A DNA stretch of 64,000 nt from Anniella stebbinsi (taxonomy: Eukaryota > Chordata > Lepidosauria > Squamata > Anniellidae), in contig JARDYH010000002.1 in the NCBI GenBank assembly GCA_029215795.1, forward strand, positions 9,045,001 through 9,109,000, in the 5' to 3' direction. How positions within the stretch are numbered: position 1 is the first letter of the stretch; every line of letters starts with the position of its first letter. Both the position numbers and the translations under genes were made by a program. Under the pieces are notes generated by a model. The model did not search any database. It saw nothing but the letters and a program-made list of their open reading frames with translations, and was not told where the DNA came from. This document shows, piece by piece, positions 44,035 through 55,492 of the stretch.

Positions 44035-44205
44035 TCAAAAGCTATAGCCAATGACCATCCAATTAAATTGATTGGTAGGAGATTCAGGACAAACAAGAAC
44101 AAGTATTTCTTCACACAACATATCGGTAACTTATGAAACTTTCTGCTACAAGATGTGTCAATAGGCAATTGCTGAAACAGATTTAAAGCAGGGGTGGTCA
44201 TGTCT
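44035..44205 (+). mobile_element. CR1 remnant
   Basis: TTGATTGGTAGGAGATTCAG, GTATTTCTTCACACAACATA and CTACAAGATGTG follow the order of the CR1 tail at 37852-37945, with later divergence. Confidence 0.6.
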
Positions 44206-44388
44206 CCCTGGGAATACTTGGAGCAGTGGGACTTTTTTCTGCCTAAGCATGCATAGGATTGTGTCTTAACATGCTTAATATAGTAAAAAGCCAACTGTGG
44301 GTCAGAGTTCACTGTCCAATGGATGCAATTGTGGCTGATGAAAGCGCATGCTCCAATCGTTCTCTGAGCCTTTCAAGTGCCACAAGAG

Positions 44389-44855
44389 ACACTGGCTGCA
44401 TTCGGACCATACTTTTGTCAATAGTGGATTGATGTGTCAACTGACAGTTGCATTTCTTGCAGGTACTCATCACACAACATGTTTCCCACCTCTCTCCCTG
44501 CTTTCCCTCCTCCCTCAGTCCTCCAGGGGCTATCCCAGGAGCCCTGCAAGTTGTGCCAGCTGTAGCAGAGCAGCCGACTCAGTTTTGGCTGCTCTTGCCT
44601 GGGAACTCTGTGGGAAAAAAAGCTACTCAACAGTTTGGAAAAACAACTGGCTCGGTTCAGACGACACAACAACTGCCGGTTGTGCGAGAAATCAACTCTG
44701 CAGCCAATTGTGTTTCTCTAGTTGTTTTTTCTGCTGGAAAAATCAACCGTGCGGTGGAAATTGCCTGTTGGACGACACAATTAGCAACCATTGAGCAATC
44801 CACTGACAGTTGACTCCTAAAAACATTGGTGGCTTTTGTGTTGTCCGAACACAGC
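44389..44855. mobile_element. MITE, CTGGCTG.(A/G)TTCGGAC ends
   Basis: Starts CTGGCTGCATTCGGACCATA and ends TTGTCCGAACACAGCCAG. An internal CTGGCTCGGTTCAGACGACA (44652) suggests a second copy nested in the first. TCAACTGACAGTTG near both ends adds to the inverted structure. Confidence 0.7.
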
Positions 44856-45104
44856 CAGTGTTGCGTTTTGCTGCAACTGAGTGACATAAGTACTTCTCTC
44901 CACACTATATTTGAGATGCTTTGAATGCTCAGAAGTCTGATCTGTAAATGTCATTGCTCAAAATGTCATTGTTCCAGCTACTGGGGCACACTTTCCAAGT
45001 GGGGTAATTGTTCAGTACTGACTCCAGACTTTAAGAGACATTTTCCCATCAAGCAGACTCCCGCCTAGGATGATGGGCCATTTAGGGCTCATGGGGAATC
45101 AAAA

Positions 45105-45599
45105 GGCTCATCTACACCTAAGGGTGTAGTGGGAGGGGGATTGTGGACTTACCTGCTTCTGCAATCTTCCCCCAGCATTTATATGGTTGTGCAACATCCC
45201 GCCGGAGTACAAGGATGTTGCAGGTGCCATTTGGGGGGAGTTGCAGAGGAGTCTGTTCATGTGGTGAAACGTGAGTAACCCCCCGCCAAATTCTGCTGCT
45301 AAACTGCTCCCGTCCATCCCAGGGATGGTGAAATTGCTGCCCCCACCCCACCCCCATGGGCACAGAGCCACCCCATGCTGCTCTGTGCCTATTTGAGGAC
45401 CCAGATGCCCATACCACACCAGCTGCGGTCTTTGGGATTGTCCCGCAACCTTGGAAAAACCAGGATATCCCAATTTCAGTTATCTCAGGGTCATCTCTAA
45501 GTCATCCCCGGTTGATCCCGGGATCCACTATGTGTCATATGGACACACAGGGATGGCCTAGAGATGACCCCGGGATATCTGGCAGGTGTAGACATGGCC
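45105..45599. mobile_element. MITE of the CTACACC family with AAA duplication
   Basis: Starts GGCTCATCTACACC and ends GGTGTAGACATGGCC, flanked by AAA on both sides. It shares most of its sequence, reversed, with 39677-40158. Donor-like signals: ACTTACCTG (minus-strand CAGGTAAGT) at 45147-45155 and AACGTGAGT on plus at 45268-45276. Confidence 0.8.
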
Positions 45600-45715
45600 A
45601 AAGACTCTTGCCTTAGTGGTGGGTGGCAGTGGGTGACTTATGGCCACCATCTTTTCTTTTCTTTTTACAACATTCTGAGGAATGTTGGAATAGGTACATA
45701 TGTGAATCAGTAGAA

Positions 45716-46117
45716 CTTGAGCTCACCAAAGTTCTCTGAATTCCATTGTATAGCTTGCTCCAACCGTAATCCATATCAGAGTGTGAGCTTTGTGCATATT
45801 TTCATGGGTATTTTTTCCAAATATAAGCAACAATAGTGCACATCTTTGAAATGTATGCATTCTTCTTCCATTAATTAAAGTGTATTTGTGCATTTTTTTC
45901 CAAAAAGTATGCATTTTTCATGCTCGTTTTTTTTTTCAAATGAACGCATGCTGTCAAACACATTTTCTGGGGGTTTGGTGAAACACCTTGCAAGTTTGGA
46001 AATCTACTGACTTTGACCGTAGATTGTGCCTGAGTCCATGTTCTGTCTGGAAGGTGCAAACTGGGCAAAATCTTGATTAAAAAAAGTGAACTGAAACAAA
46101 TTTCTCATACATCCCTA
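45716..46117. mobile_element. AT-rich MITE, TGCATATTTT family, copy 2
   Basis: The right end is CATACATCCCTA. It matches 40786-41145 through its length. The interior repeats TGCA-T-run motifs at roughly 40-bp spacing. Confidence 0.62.
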
Positions 46118-46279
46118 ATTGTGGAGAATACGATCACAGCAGGTTTCCTGGTGCAGATATTCAACCAAAACGTGTAGAGGACTGGAGTGAAGGGACAGGC
46201 CATTGGGAACATGGTGAAAGGAAGTGGCTAGTGAGCATGTTTCTGCTCTTTCCCTCACTCAGTTGTGATTATGTAAAGG

Positions 46280-46302
46280 CTGTGTGTGTGTGTGTGTGTG
46301 AG
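46280..46302. repeat. (GT)n microsatellite
   Basis: About eleven GT repeats. Confidence 0.95.
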
Positions 46303-46397
46303 AACAGGGCTGAAGAGTAGCCTAGCTAAGCTGTCCCTTAGCCATTTTTTAAAATGTTAATTTCAATGGCACTATTTTTTCCCCTGTGAACGGACAT

Positions 46398-46905
46398 CCC
46401 CCCCCCCCCGATCTAATCTGGATCGCATTCTGTCAGATCCGGATCAAGCCTGATCCGATCCAGATCAGATTGGGCCAGATCCAATCTGGGTCCATCCACA
46501 GCACTCCCTCCCTCTCCCCACTCTCCCCACTTACCTGCTGCCTCCTCGTCACTGCCATCGCTGCTTCCTCCGCTGCTTCTGTCTCCCGCTGCCATCTCAA
46601 TGTGTCTGCCAAGAACCAGGCCGCATTACAGTGCTGCATCACTCGGCGCGACCAGGATATGCAGTGCCCTAATGAGAACTAGGCTGCAAGGCCTGGTTCT
46701 TGGCAGACGCATTAAGATGGTGGCGGGTACAGAAGCAGCGGTGGAACCAGCGGCAGAAGCAGAAGCAGCAGCAGAAGCAGCAGCGGCAGCAGCACGGAGG
46801 CAGTAGGTAAATGGGGAGAGTGGGGAGAGGGAGGTCTTTCTGAGGAGAGCAGGAGGGAGTGCTGTGACCAGATCCAGATTGGATCCGGATCCGGTCACAT
46901 CCCTA
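46398..46905. mobile_element. Foldback hAT-type element, GATCCGGATC arms
   Basis: The right end is CACATCCCTA; the left end is obscured by a poly-C run. The arms are lattices of GATCCAGATC/GGATCCGGATC motifs. The centre is a palindrome with CCAAGAACCAGGCC at 46610 and GGCCTGGTTCTTGGC at 46692. CAGGTAAGT on minus (46529-46537) and TAGGTAAAT on plus (46804-46812) face outward from it. A CAG/AGC triplet run (46735-46800) lies just inside the plus donor. Confidence 0.72.
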
Positions 46906-48059
46906 TTGAATATGTAAACAAAACATTTTTAGACATGATGGGTGGGCCCAAGAGAACCCTCCCCCTACACACACTCACACATACACACACTATAAAAGCA
47001 GAGAGAACTACATGTATACATCAGAGCTTCCCCACAAAAATGTTCTGCTTAGTCTTTGGTGGACAATCTTGAAGCCAGAAATGTTAAGAGGAAGAGCCCT
47101 GAAGTGGTGGTGGGGATTCACCATAGATCACCCAGAACATGAACACTTTAGCCTAATATTTCAAAGTTACTTCATTGTATTTCTTTTCTTAATGAGCAGT
47201 TGGGCAGAAGACTACTGACAGTCTTTTCCTTACCTATCCAGAAGTAAAATGGCTGGAGACCCCCTTTTGTAATGAAAGCTGAGCATTCGGGGAAAGCCCT
47301 GGAATATCGCTGAAAGGGACCATTCCCCCAAAGGAACGCCCATAGGGTTACATCTCTGTCAGTGAGTTACCACAGGGTTGAATTTGGTTGTGTAGGTTAT
47401 GTGGAATCCTGGACACCAAAAATCTTGAAAGCAACGGGTCAGATGAAAACAACGGATCAGCTCTACCAGCATTTCGACAGAATTCATGGAATGAAACGTA
47501 ACAGTGAATCCCTCTGTAGACAGAAACTGTCTCCAGCAACATCTCTTAATAATAAAATTCAAGAGATCTCCACCCCACCCCAAGTGTTCCAATCCCCTTT
47601 GCATTCTGTGTTGCCTTCGCTGGTTCATTCCATCACGATACAGGCAAGAACATAACCACGTTGGCTGAAAGCCAATTTTCAGGGAATGCAATGGTGCCAT
47701 TTAAAGGATGTTTTGTGTCGTTCCACAATGGGGGGAAAACAACAACACTTAAGCACAGGGTGCCTTTGATCTACTAGAAACAGGCTATCATAATGGAGAG
47801 TGTTAGCTGTAATAAATAGATTCAAGTGCCTTCCATTCTCCTTAACTGTGTTATCATTTTGTTTCTCCACGCACAAAGACGATTTTCATCCCACAAGGCC
47901 AAAGTGCACACTGTTATTGATGGCTGAAGTATTTATTCTTCACAACGACAGCACGGAAAACGTATTTCTCTCTCCCAGCAGGGATCGGGGAGGTTGGGGA
48001 CGGAGAAGGAGGGGAGGGGAGGGGGTGGCAGAAGGGGGCATCTGGAAGGTGGGGAGTGA
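46906..48059. other. Low-repeat stretch; candidate conserved element
   Basis: The part at 47640-47900 (CAATTTTCAGGGAATGCAAT, GTTAGCTGTAATAAATAGAT) has conserved-element character. A short GA/GGGGA-rich run lies at 47998-48045. No gene supported. Confidence 0.3.
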
Positions 48060-48745
48060 AATAACAACATGGGTTGTCAATGTGCACGGTGTGGAGAAAG
48101 TGGATAGGGAGACATTTTTCTCTGACTCATAATATTAGAATCTGAGGTCATCCCATAAATCTGAATGGTGGGAGATTCAGGACAGATAAAAGGAAGGATT
48201 TCTTCACACAGTGCATAGTCAAACTATGGAATTCACCACCACAAGATGTGGGGATGGCCACCAAGTTGGATGGCTTTAATGGAGGATTGGATGGATTCGT
48301 GGAGGATAAGGCTATCAAGGGCCATAGTCCTGATGGTTCTATGGTGCCTCCAGGGCCCAATCTTCACCAAGCTGGATATAGCACTATGAAATCGACATGA
48401 AAGCAGTATATAAAAGGCAGGAGCCACACCACTGCTTTATAACAGTATTGAAGTGCACTGACAACTGTTGGGGCCCATAGACACATACCATATACCGCTT
48501 TCATACCACTTTCATAGTGCTATATCCTGCTTGATGTAGATCTGGCCCAGTATGAGAGGTAGTATCCCTATGCACACCAGTTGCTGAGGAACATGATCAA
48601 CATGGGCACTTACTGGGAGAGGGCTATTGCACTCATGTCCTACTTAGGAGTTTCTCACAAGCAGCTGGTTGGCCACTGTGTGAACAGAAAGCTAGAATAG
48701 GTGGACCCTTGGTCTGATCCAGCATGGCTCTTCTTGTGTTGTTAT
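48060..48745 (+). mobile_element. CR1-type LINE 3' end, interrupted by a MITE
   Basis: CTGAATGGTGGGAGATTCAG, TTGGATGGCTTTAATGGAGG and, after the MITE at 48354-48547, GTTGGCCACTGTGTGAACAG and GATCCAGCATGGCTCTTCTT. Its last bases (GTTGTTAT) are the target site of the large hAT element that follows. Confidence 0.9.
48354..48547. mobile_element. GGCC-ended MITE with CAG duplication, nested in CR1
   Basis: Starts GGCCCAATCTTCACCAAGCT and ends TTGATGTAGATCTGGCC, flanked by CAG (48351-48353, 48548-48550). Same family as 43773-43995. Confidence 0.88.
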
Positions 48746-50800
48746 TAGGGATGTGCACTGGATCGGACCCGATCCACGATCCGAGTCCGGTCCAGTGGGA
48801 AATCGGATAAATTATCCGATTTCCGATCCCGCAGCTGGATCGGCCGATCCAATCCGAACCGGTCCGAAAAAGCTCCGAACCGGTTCGGCGGATCGGCGGA
48901 TCGGCGGCCGCCCACTGGCGCCCACCGCCGCTTCCATTGGCGGGCGCCAGCGGGCGCCCGCCGATGAAAGTGGACAGCGGGGGGGGGAGGAGGGGGGCAC
49001 TTACCTTCTCGGCCCGGTGGCTCCCGTCCGGCGCCGGCGCCTACTACTACTAGCAGGCTCCGCGGCCTGCTCTAGGGTGGCGCGCCGGGTGATGTCATCA
49101 CCCGGCGCGCTACTCTAGAGCAGGCCGCGGAGCCTGCTGGTAGTAGTAGGCGCCGGCGCCGGACGGGAGCCACCGGGCCGGGAAGGTAAGGAGGGAGTGC
49201 GTGGAGGGGAGGAGGGGGCGCGCGGAGGGGGGAGGGGGGCCCTTACCTTTCCGGCCCGGCGGCTCCCGTCCGGCGCCGGCGCCTACTACTCCCAGCAGGC
49301 TCCGCGGCCTGCTCTAGGATGGCGCGCCGGGTGATGACATCACCCGGCGCGCTACTCTAGAGCAGGCCGCGGAGCCTGCTGGAAGTAGTAGGCGCCGGCG
49401 CCGGACGGGAGCCGCCGGGCCGGAAAGGTAAGGAGGGGGTGCGTGGAGGGGAGGAGGGGGCGCGCGGAGGGGGGAGGGGGGCCCTTACCTTTCCGGCCCG
49501 GCGGCTCCCGTCCGGCGCCGGCGCCTACTACTCCCAGCAGGCTCCGCGGCCTGCTCTAGGATGGCGCGCCGGGTGATGTCATCACCCGGCGCGCTACTCT
49601 AGAGCAGGCCGCGGAGCCTGCTGGAAGTAGTAGGCGCCGGCGCCGGACGGGAGCCGCCGGGCCGGAAAGGTAAGGAGGGGGTGCGTGGAGGGGAGGAGGG
49701 GGCGCGCGGAGGGGGGAGGGGGGCCCTTACCTTTCCGGCCCGGCGGCTCCCGTCCGGCGCCGGCGCCTACTACTCCCAGCAGGCTCCGCGGCCTGCTCTA
49801 GGATGGCGCGCCGGGTGATGTCATCACCCGGCGCGCTACTCTAGAGCAGGCCGCGGAGCCTGCTGGAAGTAGTAGGCGCCGGCGCCGGACGGGAGCCGCC
49901 GGGCCGGAAAGTTAAGGAGGGGGTGCGTGGAGGGGAGGAGGGGGCGCGCGGAGGGGGGAGGGGGGAGGGGGGCCCTTACCTGCCCGGCCCGGCGGCTCCC
50001 GTCCGGCGCCGGCGCCTACTACTCCCAGCAGGCTCCGCGGCCTGCTCTAGGATGGTGTGCCGGGTGATGTCATCACCCGGCGCGCTACTCTAGAGCAGGC
50101 CGCGGAGCCTGCTGGAAGTAGTAGGCGCCGGCGCCGGATGGGAGCCACCGGGCCGGGAAGGTAAGGAGGGGGTGCGTGGAGGGGAGGAGGGGGCGCGCGG
50201 AGGGGGGAGGGGGGAGGGGGGCCCTTACCTGCCCGGCCCGGCGGCTCCCGTCTGGCGCCGGCGCCTACTACTACCAGCAGGCTCCGCGGCCTGATCCAGG
50301 GTGGCGCGCCGGGTGATGTCATCACCCGGCGCGCTACTCGAGAGTAGGCCGCGGAGCCCGCTGGTAGTAGCCGCCGGCGCCGGACGGGCCGAGAAGGTAA
50401 GTGGCGGGGAAGGGGGCTTACCCCCCCCCCGGAGCCGTCCGCTTCTATCCGCTGGCGCCCGCGGGCGCCAGCGGATGGAAGCGGGCGGCCCCAGGGGGGG
50501 TAGGGAGCGCGGGGGAGGGGGTTTACCTGCCAGGGCCGTCCACAGCGGACTGCCCCGGGGGGGGAGGGAGTTAGGCCTCCCCTTACCCACCCGCCGCCAT
50601 TTTTTCCTCATAGACTTGCATTGCAATGCAAGTCTATGGGGAAAAAAATGGCGGCCGATCCAAAAATGTATGATTTTTGGGTCGGGATCGGACTCGATCC
50701 GGTCCGGGGGGCCTCCGATTTTGTCCGAACCGGTCCGGGACAAAATTGGAGGTCCCGATCCGGGTCCCGATCCGATCCGGGGGGTCCGTGCACACCCCTA
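48746..50800. mobile_element. Large CpG-rich non-autonomous hAT element with a tandem array of palindromes
   Basis: Ends TAGGGATGTGCACTGGATC and GGTCCGTGCACACCCCTA are inverted. GTTGTTAT flanks it on both sides (48738-48745, 50801-50808), a clean 8-bp hAT-type duplication. Subterminal zones (48760-48900, 50660-50790) are lattices of GGATCGGATC-like motifs and contain CCGAACCGGTTCGG. The interior is six units of 242-249 bp, each a near-perfect palindrome. The right part has a hairpin centred on TTGCATTGCAATGCAA (50617-50632) flanked by AAATGGCGGC sites. No transposase is encoded; the long ORFs are GC artefacts. The element at 57434-58984 is the same family in the other orientation. Confidence 0.92.
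49000..50397. repeat. Six tandem palindromic units of 242-249 bp
   Basis: The marker GGCTCCCGTC starts at 49019, 49261, 49503, 49745, 49994 and 50243, giving spacings of 242, 242, 242, 249 and 249. Each unit runs inward through GGCGCCGGCGCCTACTAC and CAGCAGGCTCCGCGGCCTGC to a centre GGGTGATG(A/T)CATCACCC and back out through the complement. Units are separated by a GGGGAGGAGGGGGCGCG spacer. Each palindrome is bordered by CTTACCT on the left and AGGTAAG on the right. Confidence 0.95.
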
Positions 50801-50808
50801 GTTGTTAT

Positions 50809-51009
50809 GCTGATGAAATACTCTCTCCCATTTTTATAACCTGGCAGATAATTGTACTGGAAATGCATACCAAGGGTTTGGTGATGGAGTTTAAAAGTAG
50901 TGTGAGCTATAGAGTTGGAAACACATGTGCAATAGGGAATCTGAAGACTGTTAGGCTACAGAATGGTAGGATATGAACGACGACATACTTTCCAGTCTCT
51001 GAAGGATGT
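50809..51009. other. No recognised feature
   Basis: Short unique-looking sequence after the hAT element. Confidence 0.4.
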
Positions 51010-51300
51010 GCTGAGTCAGACCAAAGGCCCATCAAATCCAGCATTCTTTTCCCAAAGGCCAATCAGATTCTGCAATTGGAAGCCCACGAGCAGGACATGA
51101 ACACAATAACCCTCTCCCAGTAGCACCCCCTAGCAACTGGTAGACATAGCCAAACCAGCTCTGACACTCGAGGTAATAGATAGGCATCATCACTAGGAGC
51201 CTTTGACATTCTTATCCTCCATGAATTTGCCTTCAAAAGCAACCCATGTTGACAGGCATTGCTATATCTTGTGGAAATGAATTCCATAGTTTAATGTTGT
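51010..51300 (-). mobile_element. CR1-type LINE 3' end
   Basis: Reverse order of tail landmarks: GTGCTGAGTCAGACCAAAGG, CCCACGAGCAGGACATGA, CATTCTTATCCTCCATGAAT and TGTGGAAATGAATTCCATAG. The part to about 51420 may continue the same copy. Confidence 0.78.
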
Positions 51301-52364
51301 GTTGTGTGGAGATGTGTTTATTTTCTTTTATCTGTTCTGTACCTCCCGCCATCCAGATTCATTCATCCTGTGTTCTGATGAAGTGCTTTGGAACAGCTGC
51401 TCTGTTCTCTATGCCCCCTTATTCTTCTGTAACTAGCCCTAGGAAAATACAATACTCGTGCATTCTTTCCCTTTGGTGTAGGCATCTATTTCCCTCCCTT
51501 CCCTTTGTGCCATTTTCTAGATTGTAAGCCCCTCGAGGTAGGGTCCGTTCCTTTCATGTGTTGTATAACCAGGAAGCCCTTGCTGCTAGGTGTCACCAAG
51601 GGTATTATGGAATCCCACCCCATCCCCTATCCAGTTGGAAGAGGGTTGGTTTTTATGACAATATACATTTCTCCCCTTGCCTACCCCCTGCCCCATCTGC
51701 TTTCTAGAGAATACCATGGCCCTTGAAAATACAGAAATTTGCCAACCTCGTTGCAAACAACAACAAAATGGAATAAGTAGCTTTTAGATATCTCTTTCAC
51801 TGTGTTCCAAAACAGGCCGCATACATTTTTTGTAATCTTTACATCTATTCTGAATGGAACATCAATATCATTATCTACCCAAATGGAACTTGGAACAACA
51901 CATGAAGTGCTCCTGTGCAAAATTCCAGCCAATTATGCCTTCTTCCAGAACACTCCATTCCATTCCTCCTTCCCCTGTTTTTCATCTCCCCCCCCCACAC
52001 ACACACACTAAACATCATGTCATGCCCACTGAGCATGTTCCATCATCCTTTATCTGTTTGGTTCCCCTCCCTGCCCAGGTATTTTGTTCTTCTTTTTTCC
52101 CCCAACTTGTTGAATTCTTGGGGTTCCCCAAGGTCTGTTGATGCCCCCTCTTGTGTGGATGGTGCCATTTTGGCTACAGGAGAATTGGCATTCAGCGACT
52201 CAGTTCACTATTATTATTTATGACTTTGCAGGGGTGGTGGAGGTTTCATTGGGGTCACTTAGTGAGTCGCAGAAGAGAAATTTGAACCAGGGAATTCCTG
52301 ATTCACACGTCAGTGCCTTAAAGTCTTACTATATGTTACTTTAAATATGTCATTTGAAGCGACG
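51301..52364. other. Mostly unrecognised sequence
   Basis: Pyrimidine-rich on the plus strand from 51480 to 52130. GATTGTAAGCCCCTCGAGGT (51521) is a motif seen in many reptile repeats, but I cannot name it. No gene supported. Confidence 0.35.
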
Positions 52365-52607
52365 TCAGGGGGTTGGATAAATTCTTGGAGGAGAAGGCTA
52401 TCAGTGGCTACCAGTCCAGGCGGCTATGTGCTACCTCCAGTATCAGAGGCAGTAAGCCTACATACACAAATTGCTGGGGAACATGGTTGGGAGGTTGCTG
52501 TCCTGCTTGAGGGTCCTTGTTCGATATCTGGTTAACCACTGTGTAAACAGAGTGCTGGACTAGATGGACCCTTATTCTGATCCAGCATGGCTCTTCTTAT
52601 GTTCTTA
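52365..52607 (+). mobile_element. CR1-type LINE 3' end, short
   Basis: GGTTGGATAAATTCTTGGAG, GGCTATCAGTGGCTACCAG and GATCCAGCATGGCTCTTCTT, ending TTATGTTCTTA. Confidence 0.9.
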
Positions 52608-52919
52608 CATTAAGATTAAGTGCAGGGACCTTCACTCATATAAGTGTTACAGAATACAGACCTGGGAGAAGTAACTCTTCCTTCTCCCACACATAGCAAA
52701 TAAGAATAGTAAAAGAACCTTCCAACTGGAGCCAATGAGAGGCTGGGGGCGGGGTTGTGTATGTATTTTTACTATCACTATTTGCCATGTATGTGTGGAT
52801 GGTAGATCTTTCATATTTATGGTAGAAAACAGAGGTTTAACACCACCACCTTCCCCGTGCTTGGTATTACTTTTGTTTTTTAAAAAATCTGATGTCAATT
52901 GAAGCAACACATTTAAAGT
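52608..52919. other. No recognised feature
   Basis: Unique-looking sequence. Confidence 0.4.
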
Positions 52920-53063
52920 AACATGTAGTTTAGACTCTTAGTTTATTCTGTATTTTAATAATGTATTAATACTATATGTTTTAATCAGTTTTATGTGCTT
53001 TATGTCATTTGTATCAATGTTGTTCCCCGTCTCAATCCTGAGGGAGAGGTGGGTAAGAAATAA

Positions 53064-53110
<47 letters not shown>
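52920..53110 (+). mobile_element. L2-type LINE 3' end with (ATT)n tail
   Basis: TTAATCAGTTTTATGTGCTT, GTTGTTCCCCGTCTCAATCC and GAGGGAGAGGTGGGTAAGAA, then ATT repeats (53066-53110). It is the plus-strand equivalent of the tails at 2623 and 13079. Confidence 0.87.
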
Positions 53111-53300
53111 GCTATTATATGACCTTAGCTACTATATGATTCTGCTTCTCTTTTAGTGTGTATGTGTTTGTATTTAAAGCATGGATATTGGTTGAAAATG
53201 TTGGCTGAATAAATAGCAGCTCCTGTTCTGTTCTTTGAAACTCATTGTGTGAGGAAATAACAAAATCAATAAGGTTTTAGAAGATTGCAGGGACCTGCAC

Positions 53301-53336
<36 letters not shown>

Positions 53337-54813
53337 CTGTGTGTTTCCTTCTTTCTCCCCCCCCCCCCAGGCTGTGCCTTCTCTTCATCAGCCGCCATTT
53401 CTCTGATCCATGATTACAAATTAAGAATTCGAAAAATACAGATGCACCTTTCCTTTTTTCGTGTTTGAGGAATGAGCCAGGCCTCTGACAGTCCCCCCCC
53501 CCCAGTGAAACTAAACTGATCCAATCAGGATGAAGTGAATGAGGGAAGCTTCATGAGTCATCTGTTGCAAATTTGGCCTTGTGTGTGCGTTTAAAGATGA
53601 GGGCAAGGGAAAAAGAAAGAAATAAAGACAGCCAAGGATTCTGAAAACTAACAAAATAAAAGAAAGATTAATGGCGCTCTGGACGGGGGAGCTTTCAGGA
53701 GACCAACTAAGACTTCCATAAACTGATTTGCCTTTCTGACTGCGATTTAAAAGAGTGACATATAATTTGTTCCGAACATTGTCGATGCCTCTGACACAAT
53801 GGATGCTGACAGCTTGCATAACCTCTCTTTCGGCTCCCATCTCATTTATTCTGTCTGAAGTTGAGTTCCGACAAGAAAGAGAGAGAGAGAGGCACGGAAT
53901 TAATATTACCTCAGATCATCTCGCTCTCCAGAGGGATGGGCAAGCGCTCTTTGGGAAACAATAAACCCTTTAAACATGACAGGGGGAATGAGGGCCTTCG
54001 GAGGTAACAGAAAGTAACCATTATTAAATGAAAGTGAGGGTGAATCGTACATGGGTGACTTTGATTTGCTTTTTCCCTCTTCAGAGAAGAAAACAACCCC
54101 AAAGGTGAACAACTCTTGCCAAGTCTGCAAACACGTTTAAAACTCTGAACAGCTTGCAGTGAAAATATATAGAGTGCCCCTACATCCCACCCCTGATCTA
54201 TGCAGCGGGAGAGGTTGTCGCTGTGGATCATATTGGTTTGGACTCCTCTTGTTTGATTCATTTCCTTTTCCTTTTAAGGAGGAGGTGGAATTACAGTATC
54301 ACGAAAGGGAATTCCCATCACATCTGATAATGTGGAAGGTCAAATTCAATTATCTCAATTTGCACTTTAAATGCACGTGGTATTTCCCCCTCCCTCTCTT
54401 AAGTCAGGCAGAGAAAAAAGGAACCATCCACATAACAAACTTGATATTGCTCCACCAGGAGTGAAGAAGCTTTTGGCGGCAGGGGAACAGAGTTGGTCTA
54501 ACAAAATATTATCTTTTTTCCCCCTGTTGCTTTGATGGTAGGAGGAAACCACTACAGCTCTGAGCTGTAGTATACTTCCAGTTCTCCAGATATATATGAC
54601 AGAGAAAAATGTGGCAGTTTGTGGCAGGAAAAAAATTGGACCAGTGAGGGATTGGCTCCCAGTGCAATTTTCCCCACAGCAGGTGATGAAATGGTTAAAT
54701 CCACCCCCACCCCCACCCCGGTGCCTTCTCTGATCCCAATAATTATCTTTCCCAGCAGATACTAATTGCATGTTTTCCCTTTAAAAAAAATGCACCAAAT
54801 CTTGCACATAAAG
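53111..54813. other. Low-repeat stretch with candidate conserved elements
   Basis: CT run at 53303-53331 and poly-C runs at 53357 and 53493. The part at about 53640-54330 is repeat-free with even composition (GACATATAATTTGTTCCGAA, GGAATTAATATTACCTCAGA, TAACCATTATTAAATGAAAG) and is a good conserved-element candidate. No exon supported. Confidence 0.35.
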
Positions 54814-55492
54814 AGCTCCATCACACCTCCTTTTTTTTCATGGTATGCATCCATGATTTCCACCTCCATTCCATTAGCATGTCAAGTGCTGATCACATTT
54901 ACGTGCGTGCGTTGTTGTGTTATTTCGCCGTGTTTATTTTTTGACCTGTGCCAGCTCATGCTTCCTGGCATGGACACTGCGCTCGCCTCACCCAGCCCCT
55001 TTTCTTTCCCTCACCAGTTCATTGGTTCTTGTGGTTGATGGATGTTGTGATGGACGTGGGCGCCTTCCCACCTTGCTCTGGTTTTGTGGTCTACTGTTTT
55101 AACAACTTAACGTTTGATGGATTAGGCACTGTTTCTGCCTTTTGAGGGGGAGAAATAGCAATGAGAGAGCAATGAGAATGGGGTTGGAGCAGCGGAAGTC
55201 CATTCGAGCGACTCAACATGCCCTCCTCTTTCATCAGCAAGACCTCCCTTCAACAAACACGCCCCCACAAAAGTGGGAGTTCCAACATAGGGCGAGGACG
55301 CCAATACACGAGGATGGAAGAGTGGTTTTATTCCGCATGGAGAACAGATGCCGCACTTTCCCCGCCCTACAAAAACATGGAAAATGGAGGGGAAGAGGTG
55401 AGACAACAAAGATGATGTTGTGTGAGTGTCATGGGGCAAAATGGTAAACAAGGCAGGATGAAGGTGCTATAAAATGCTGGTGTGATGTAGCT
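54814..55492. mobile_element. Non-autonomous DNA transposon, CCATCACACC ends, different interior
   Basis: Starts AGCTCCATCACACCTCC and ends GCTGGTGTGATGTAGCT. The ends agree with 4997-5636 and 33791-34356, but the interior is unrelated as far as I can read. It could therefore be a second family using the same transposase. Confidence 0.6.

Noticed and set aside
50047..50801. ORFs of 92-172 codons in the array element, with relatives at 57376-58141
   Set aside because: Frames run through palindromic array units and differ between copies in length. They are not conserved proteins.
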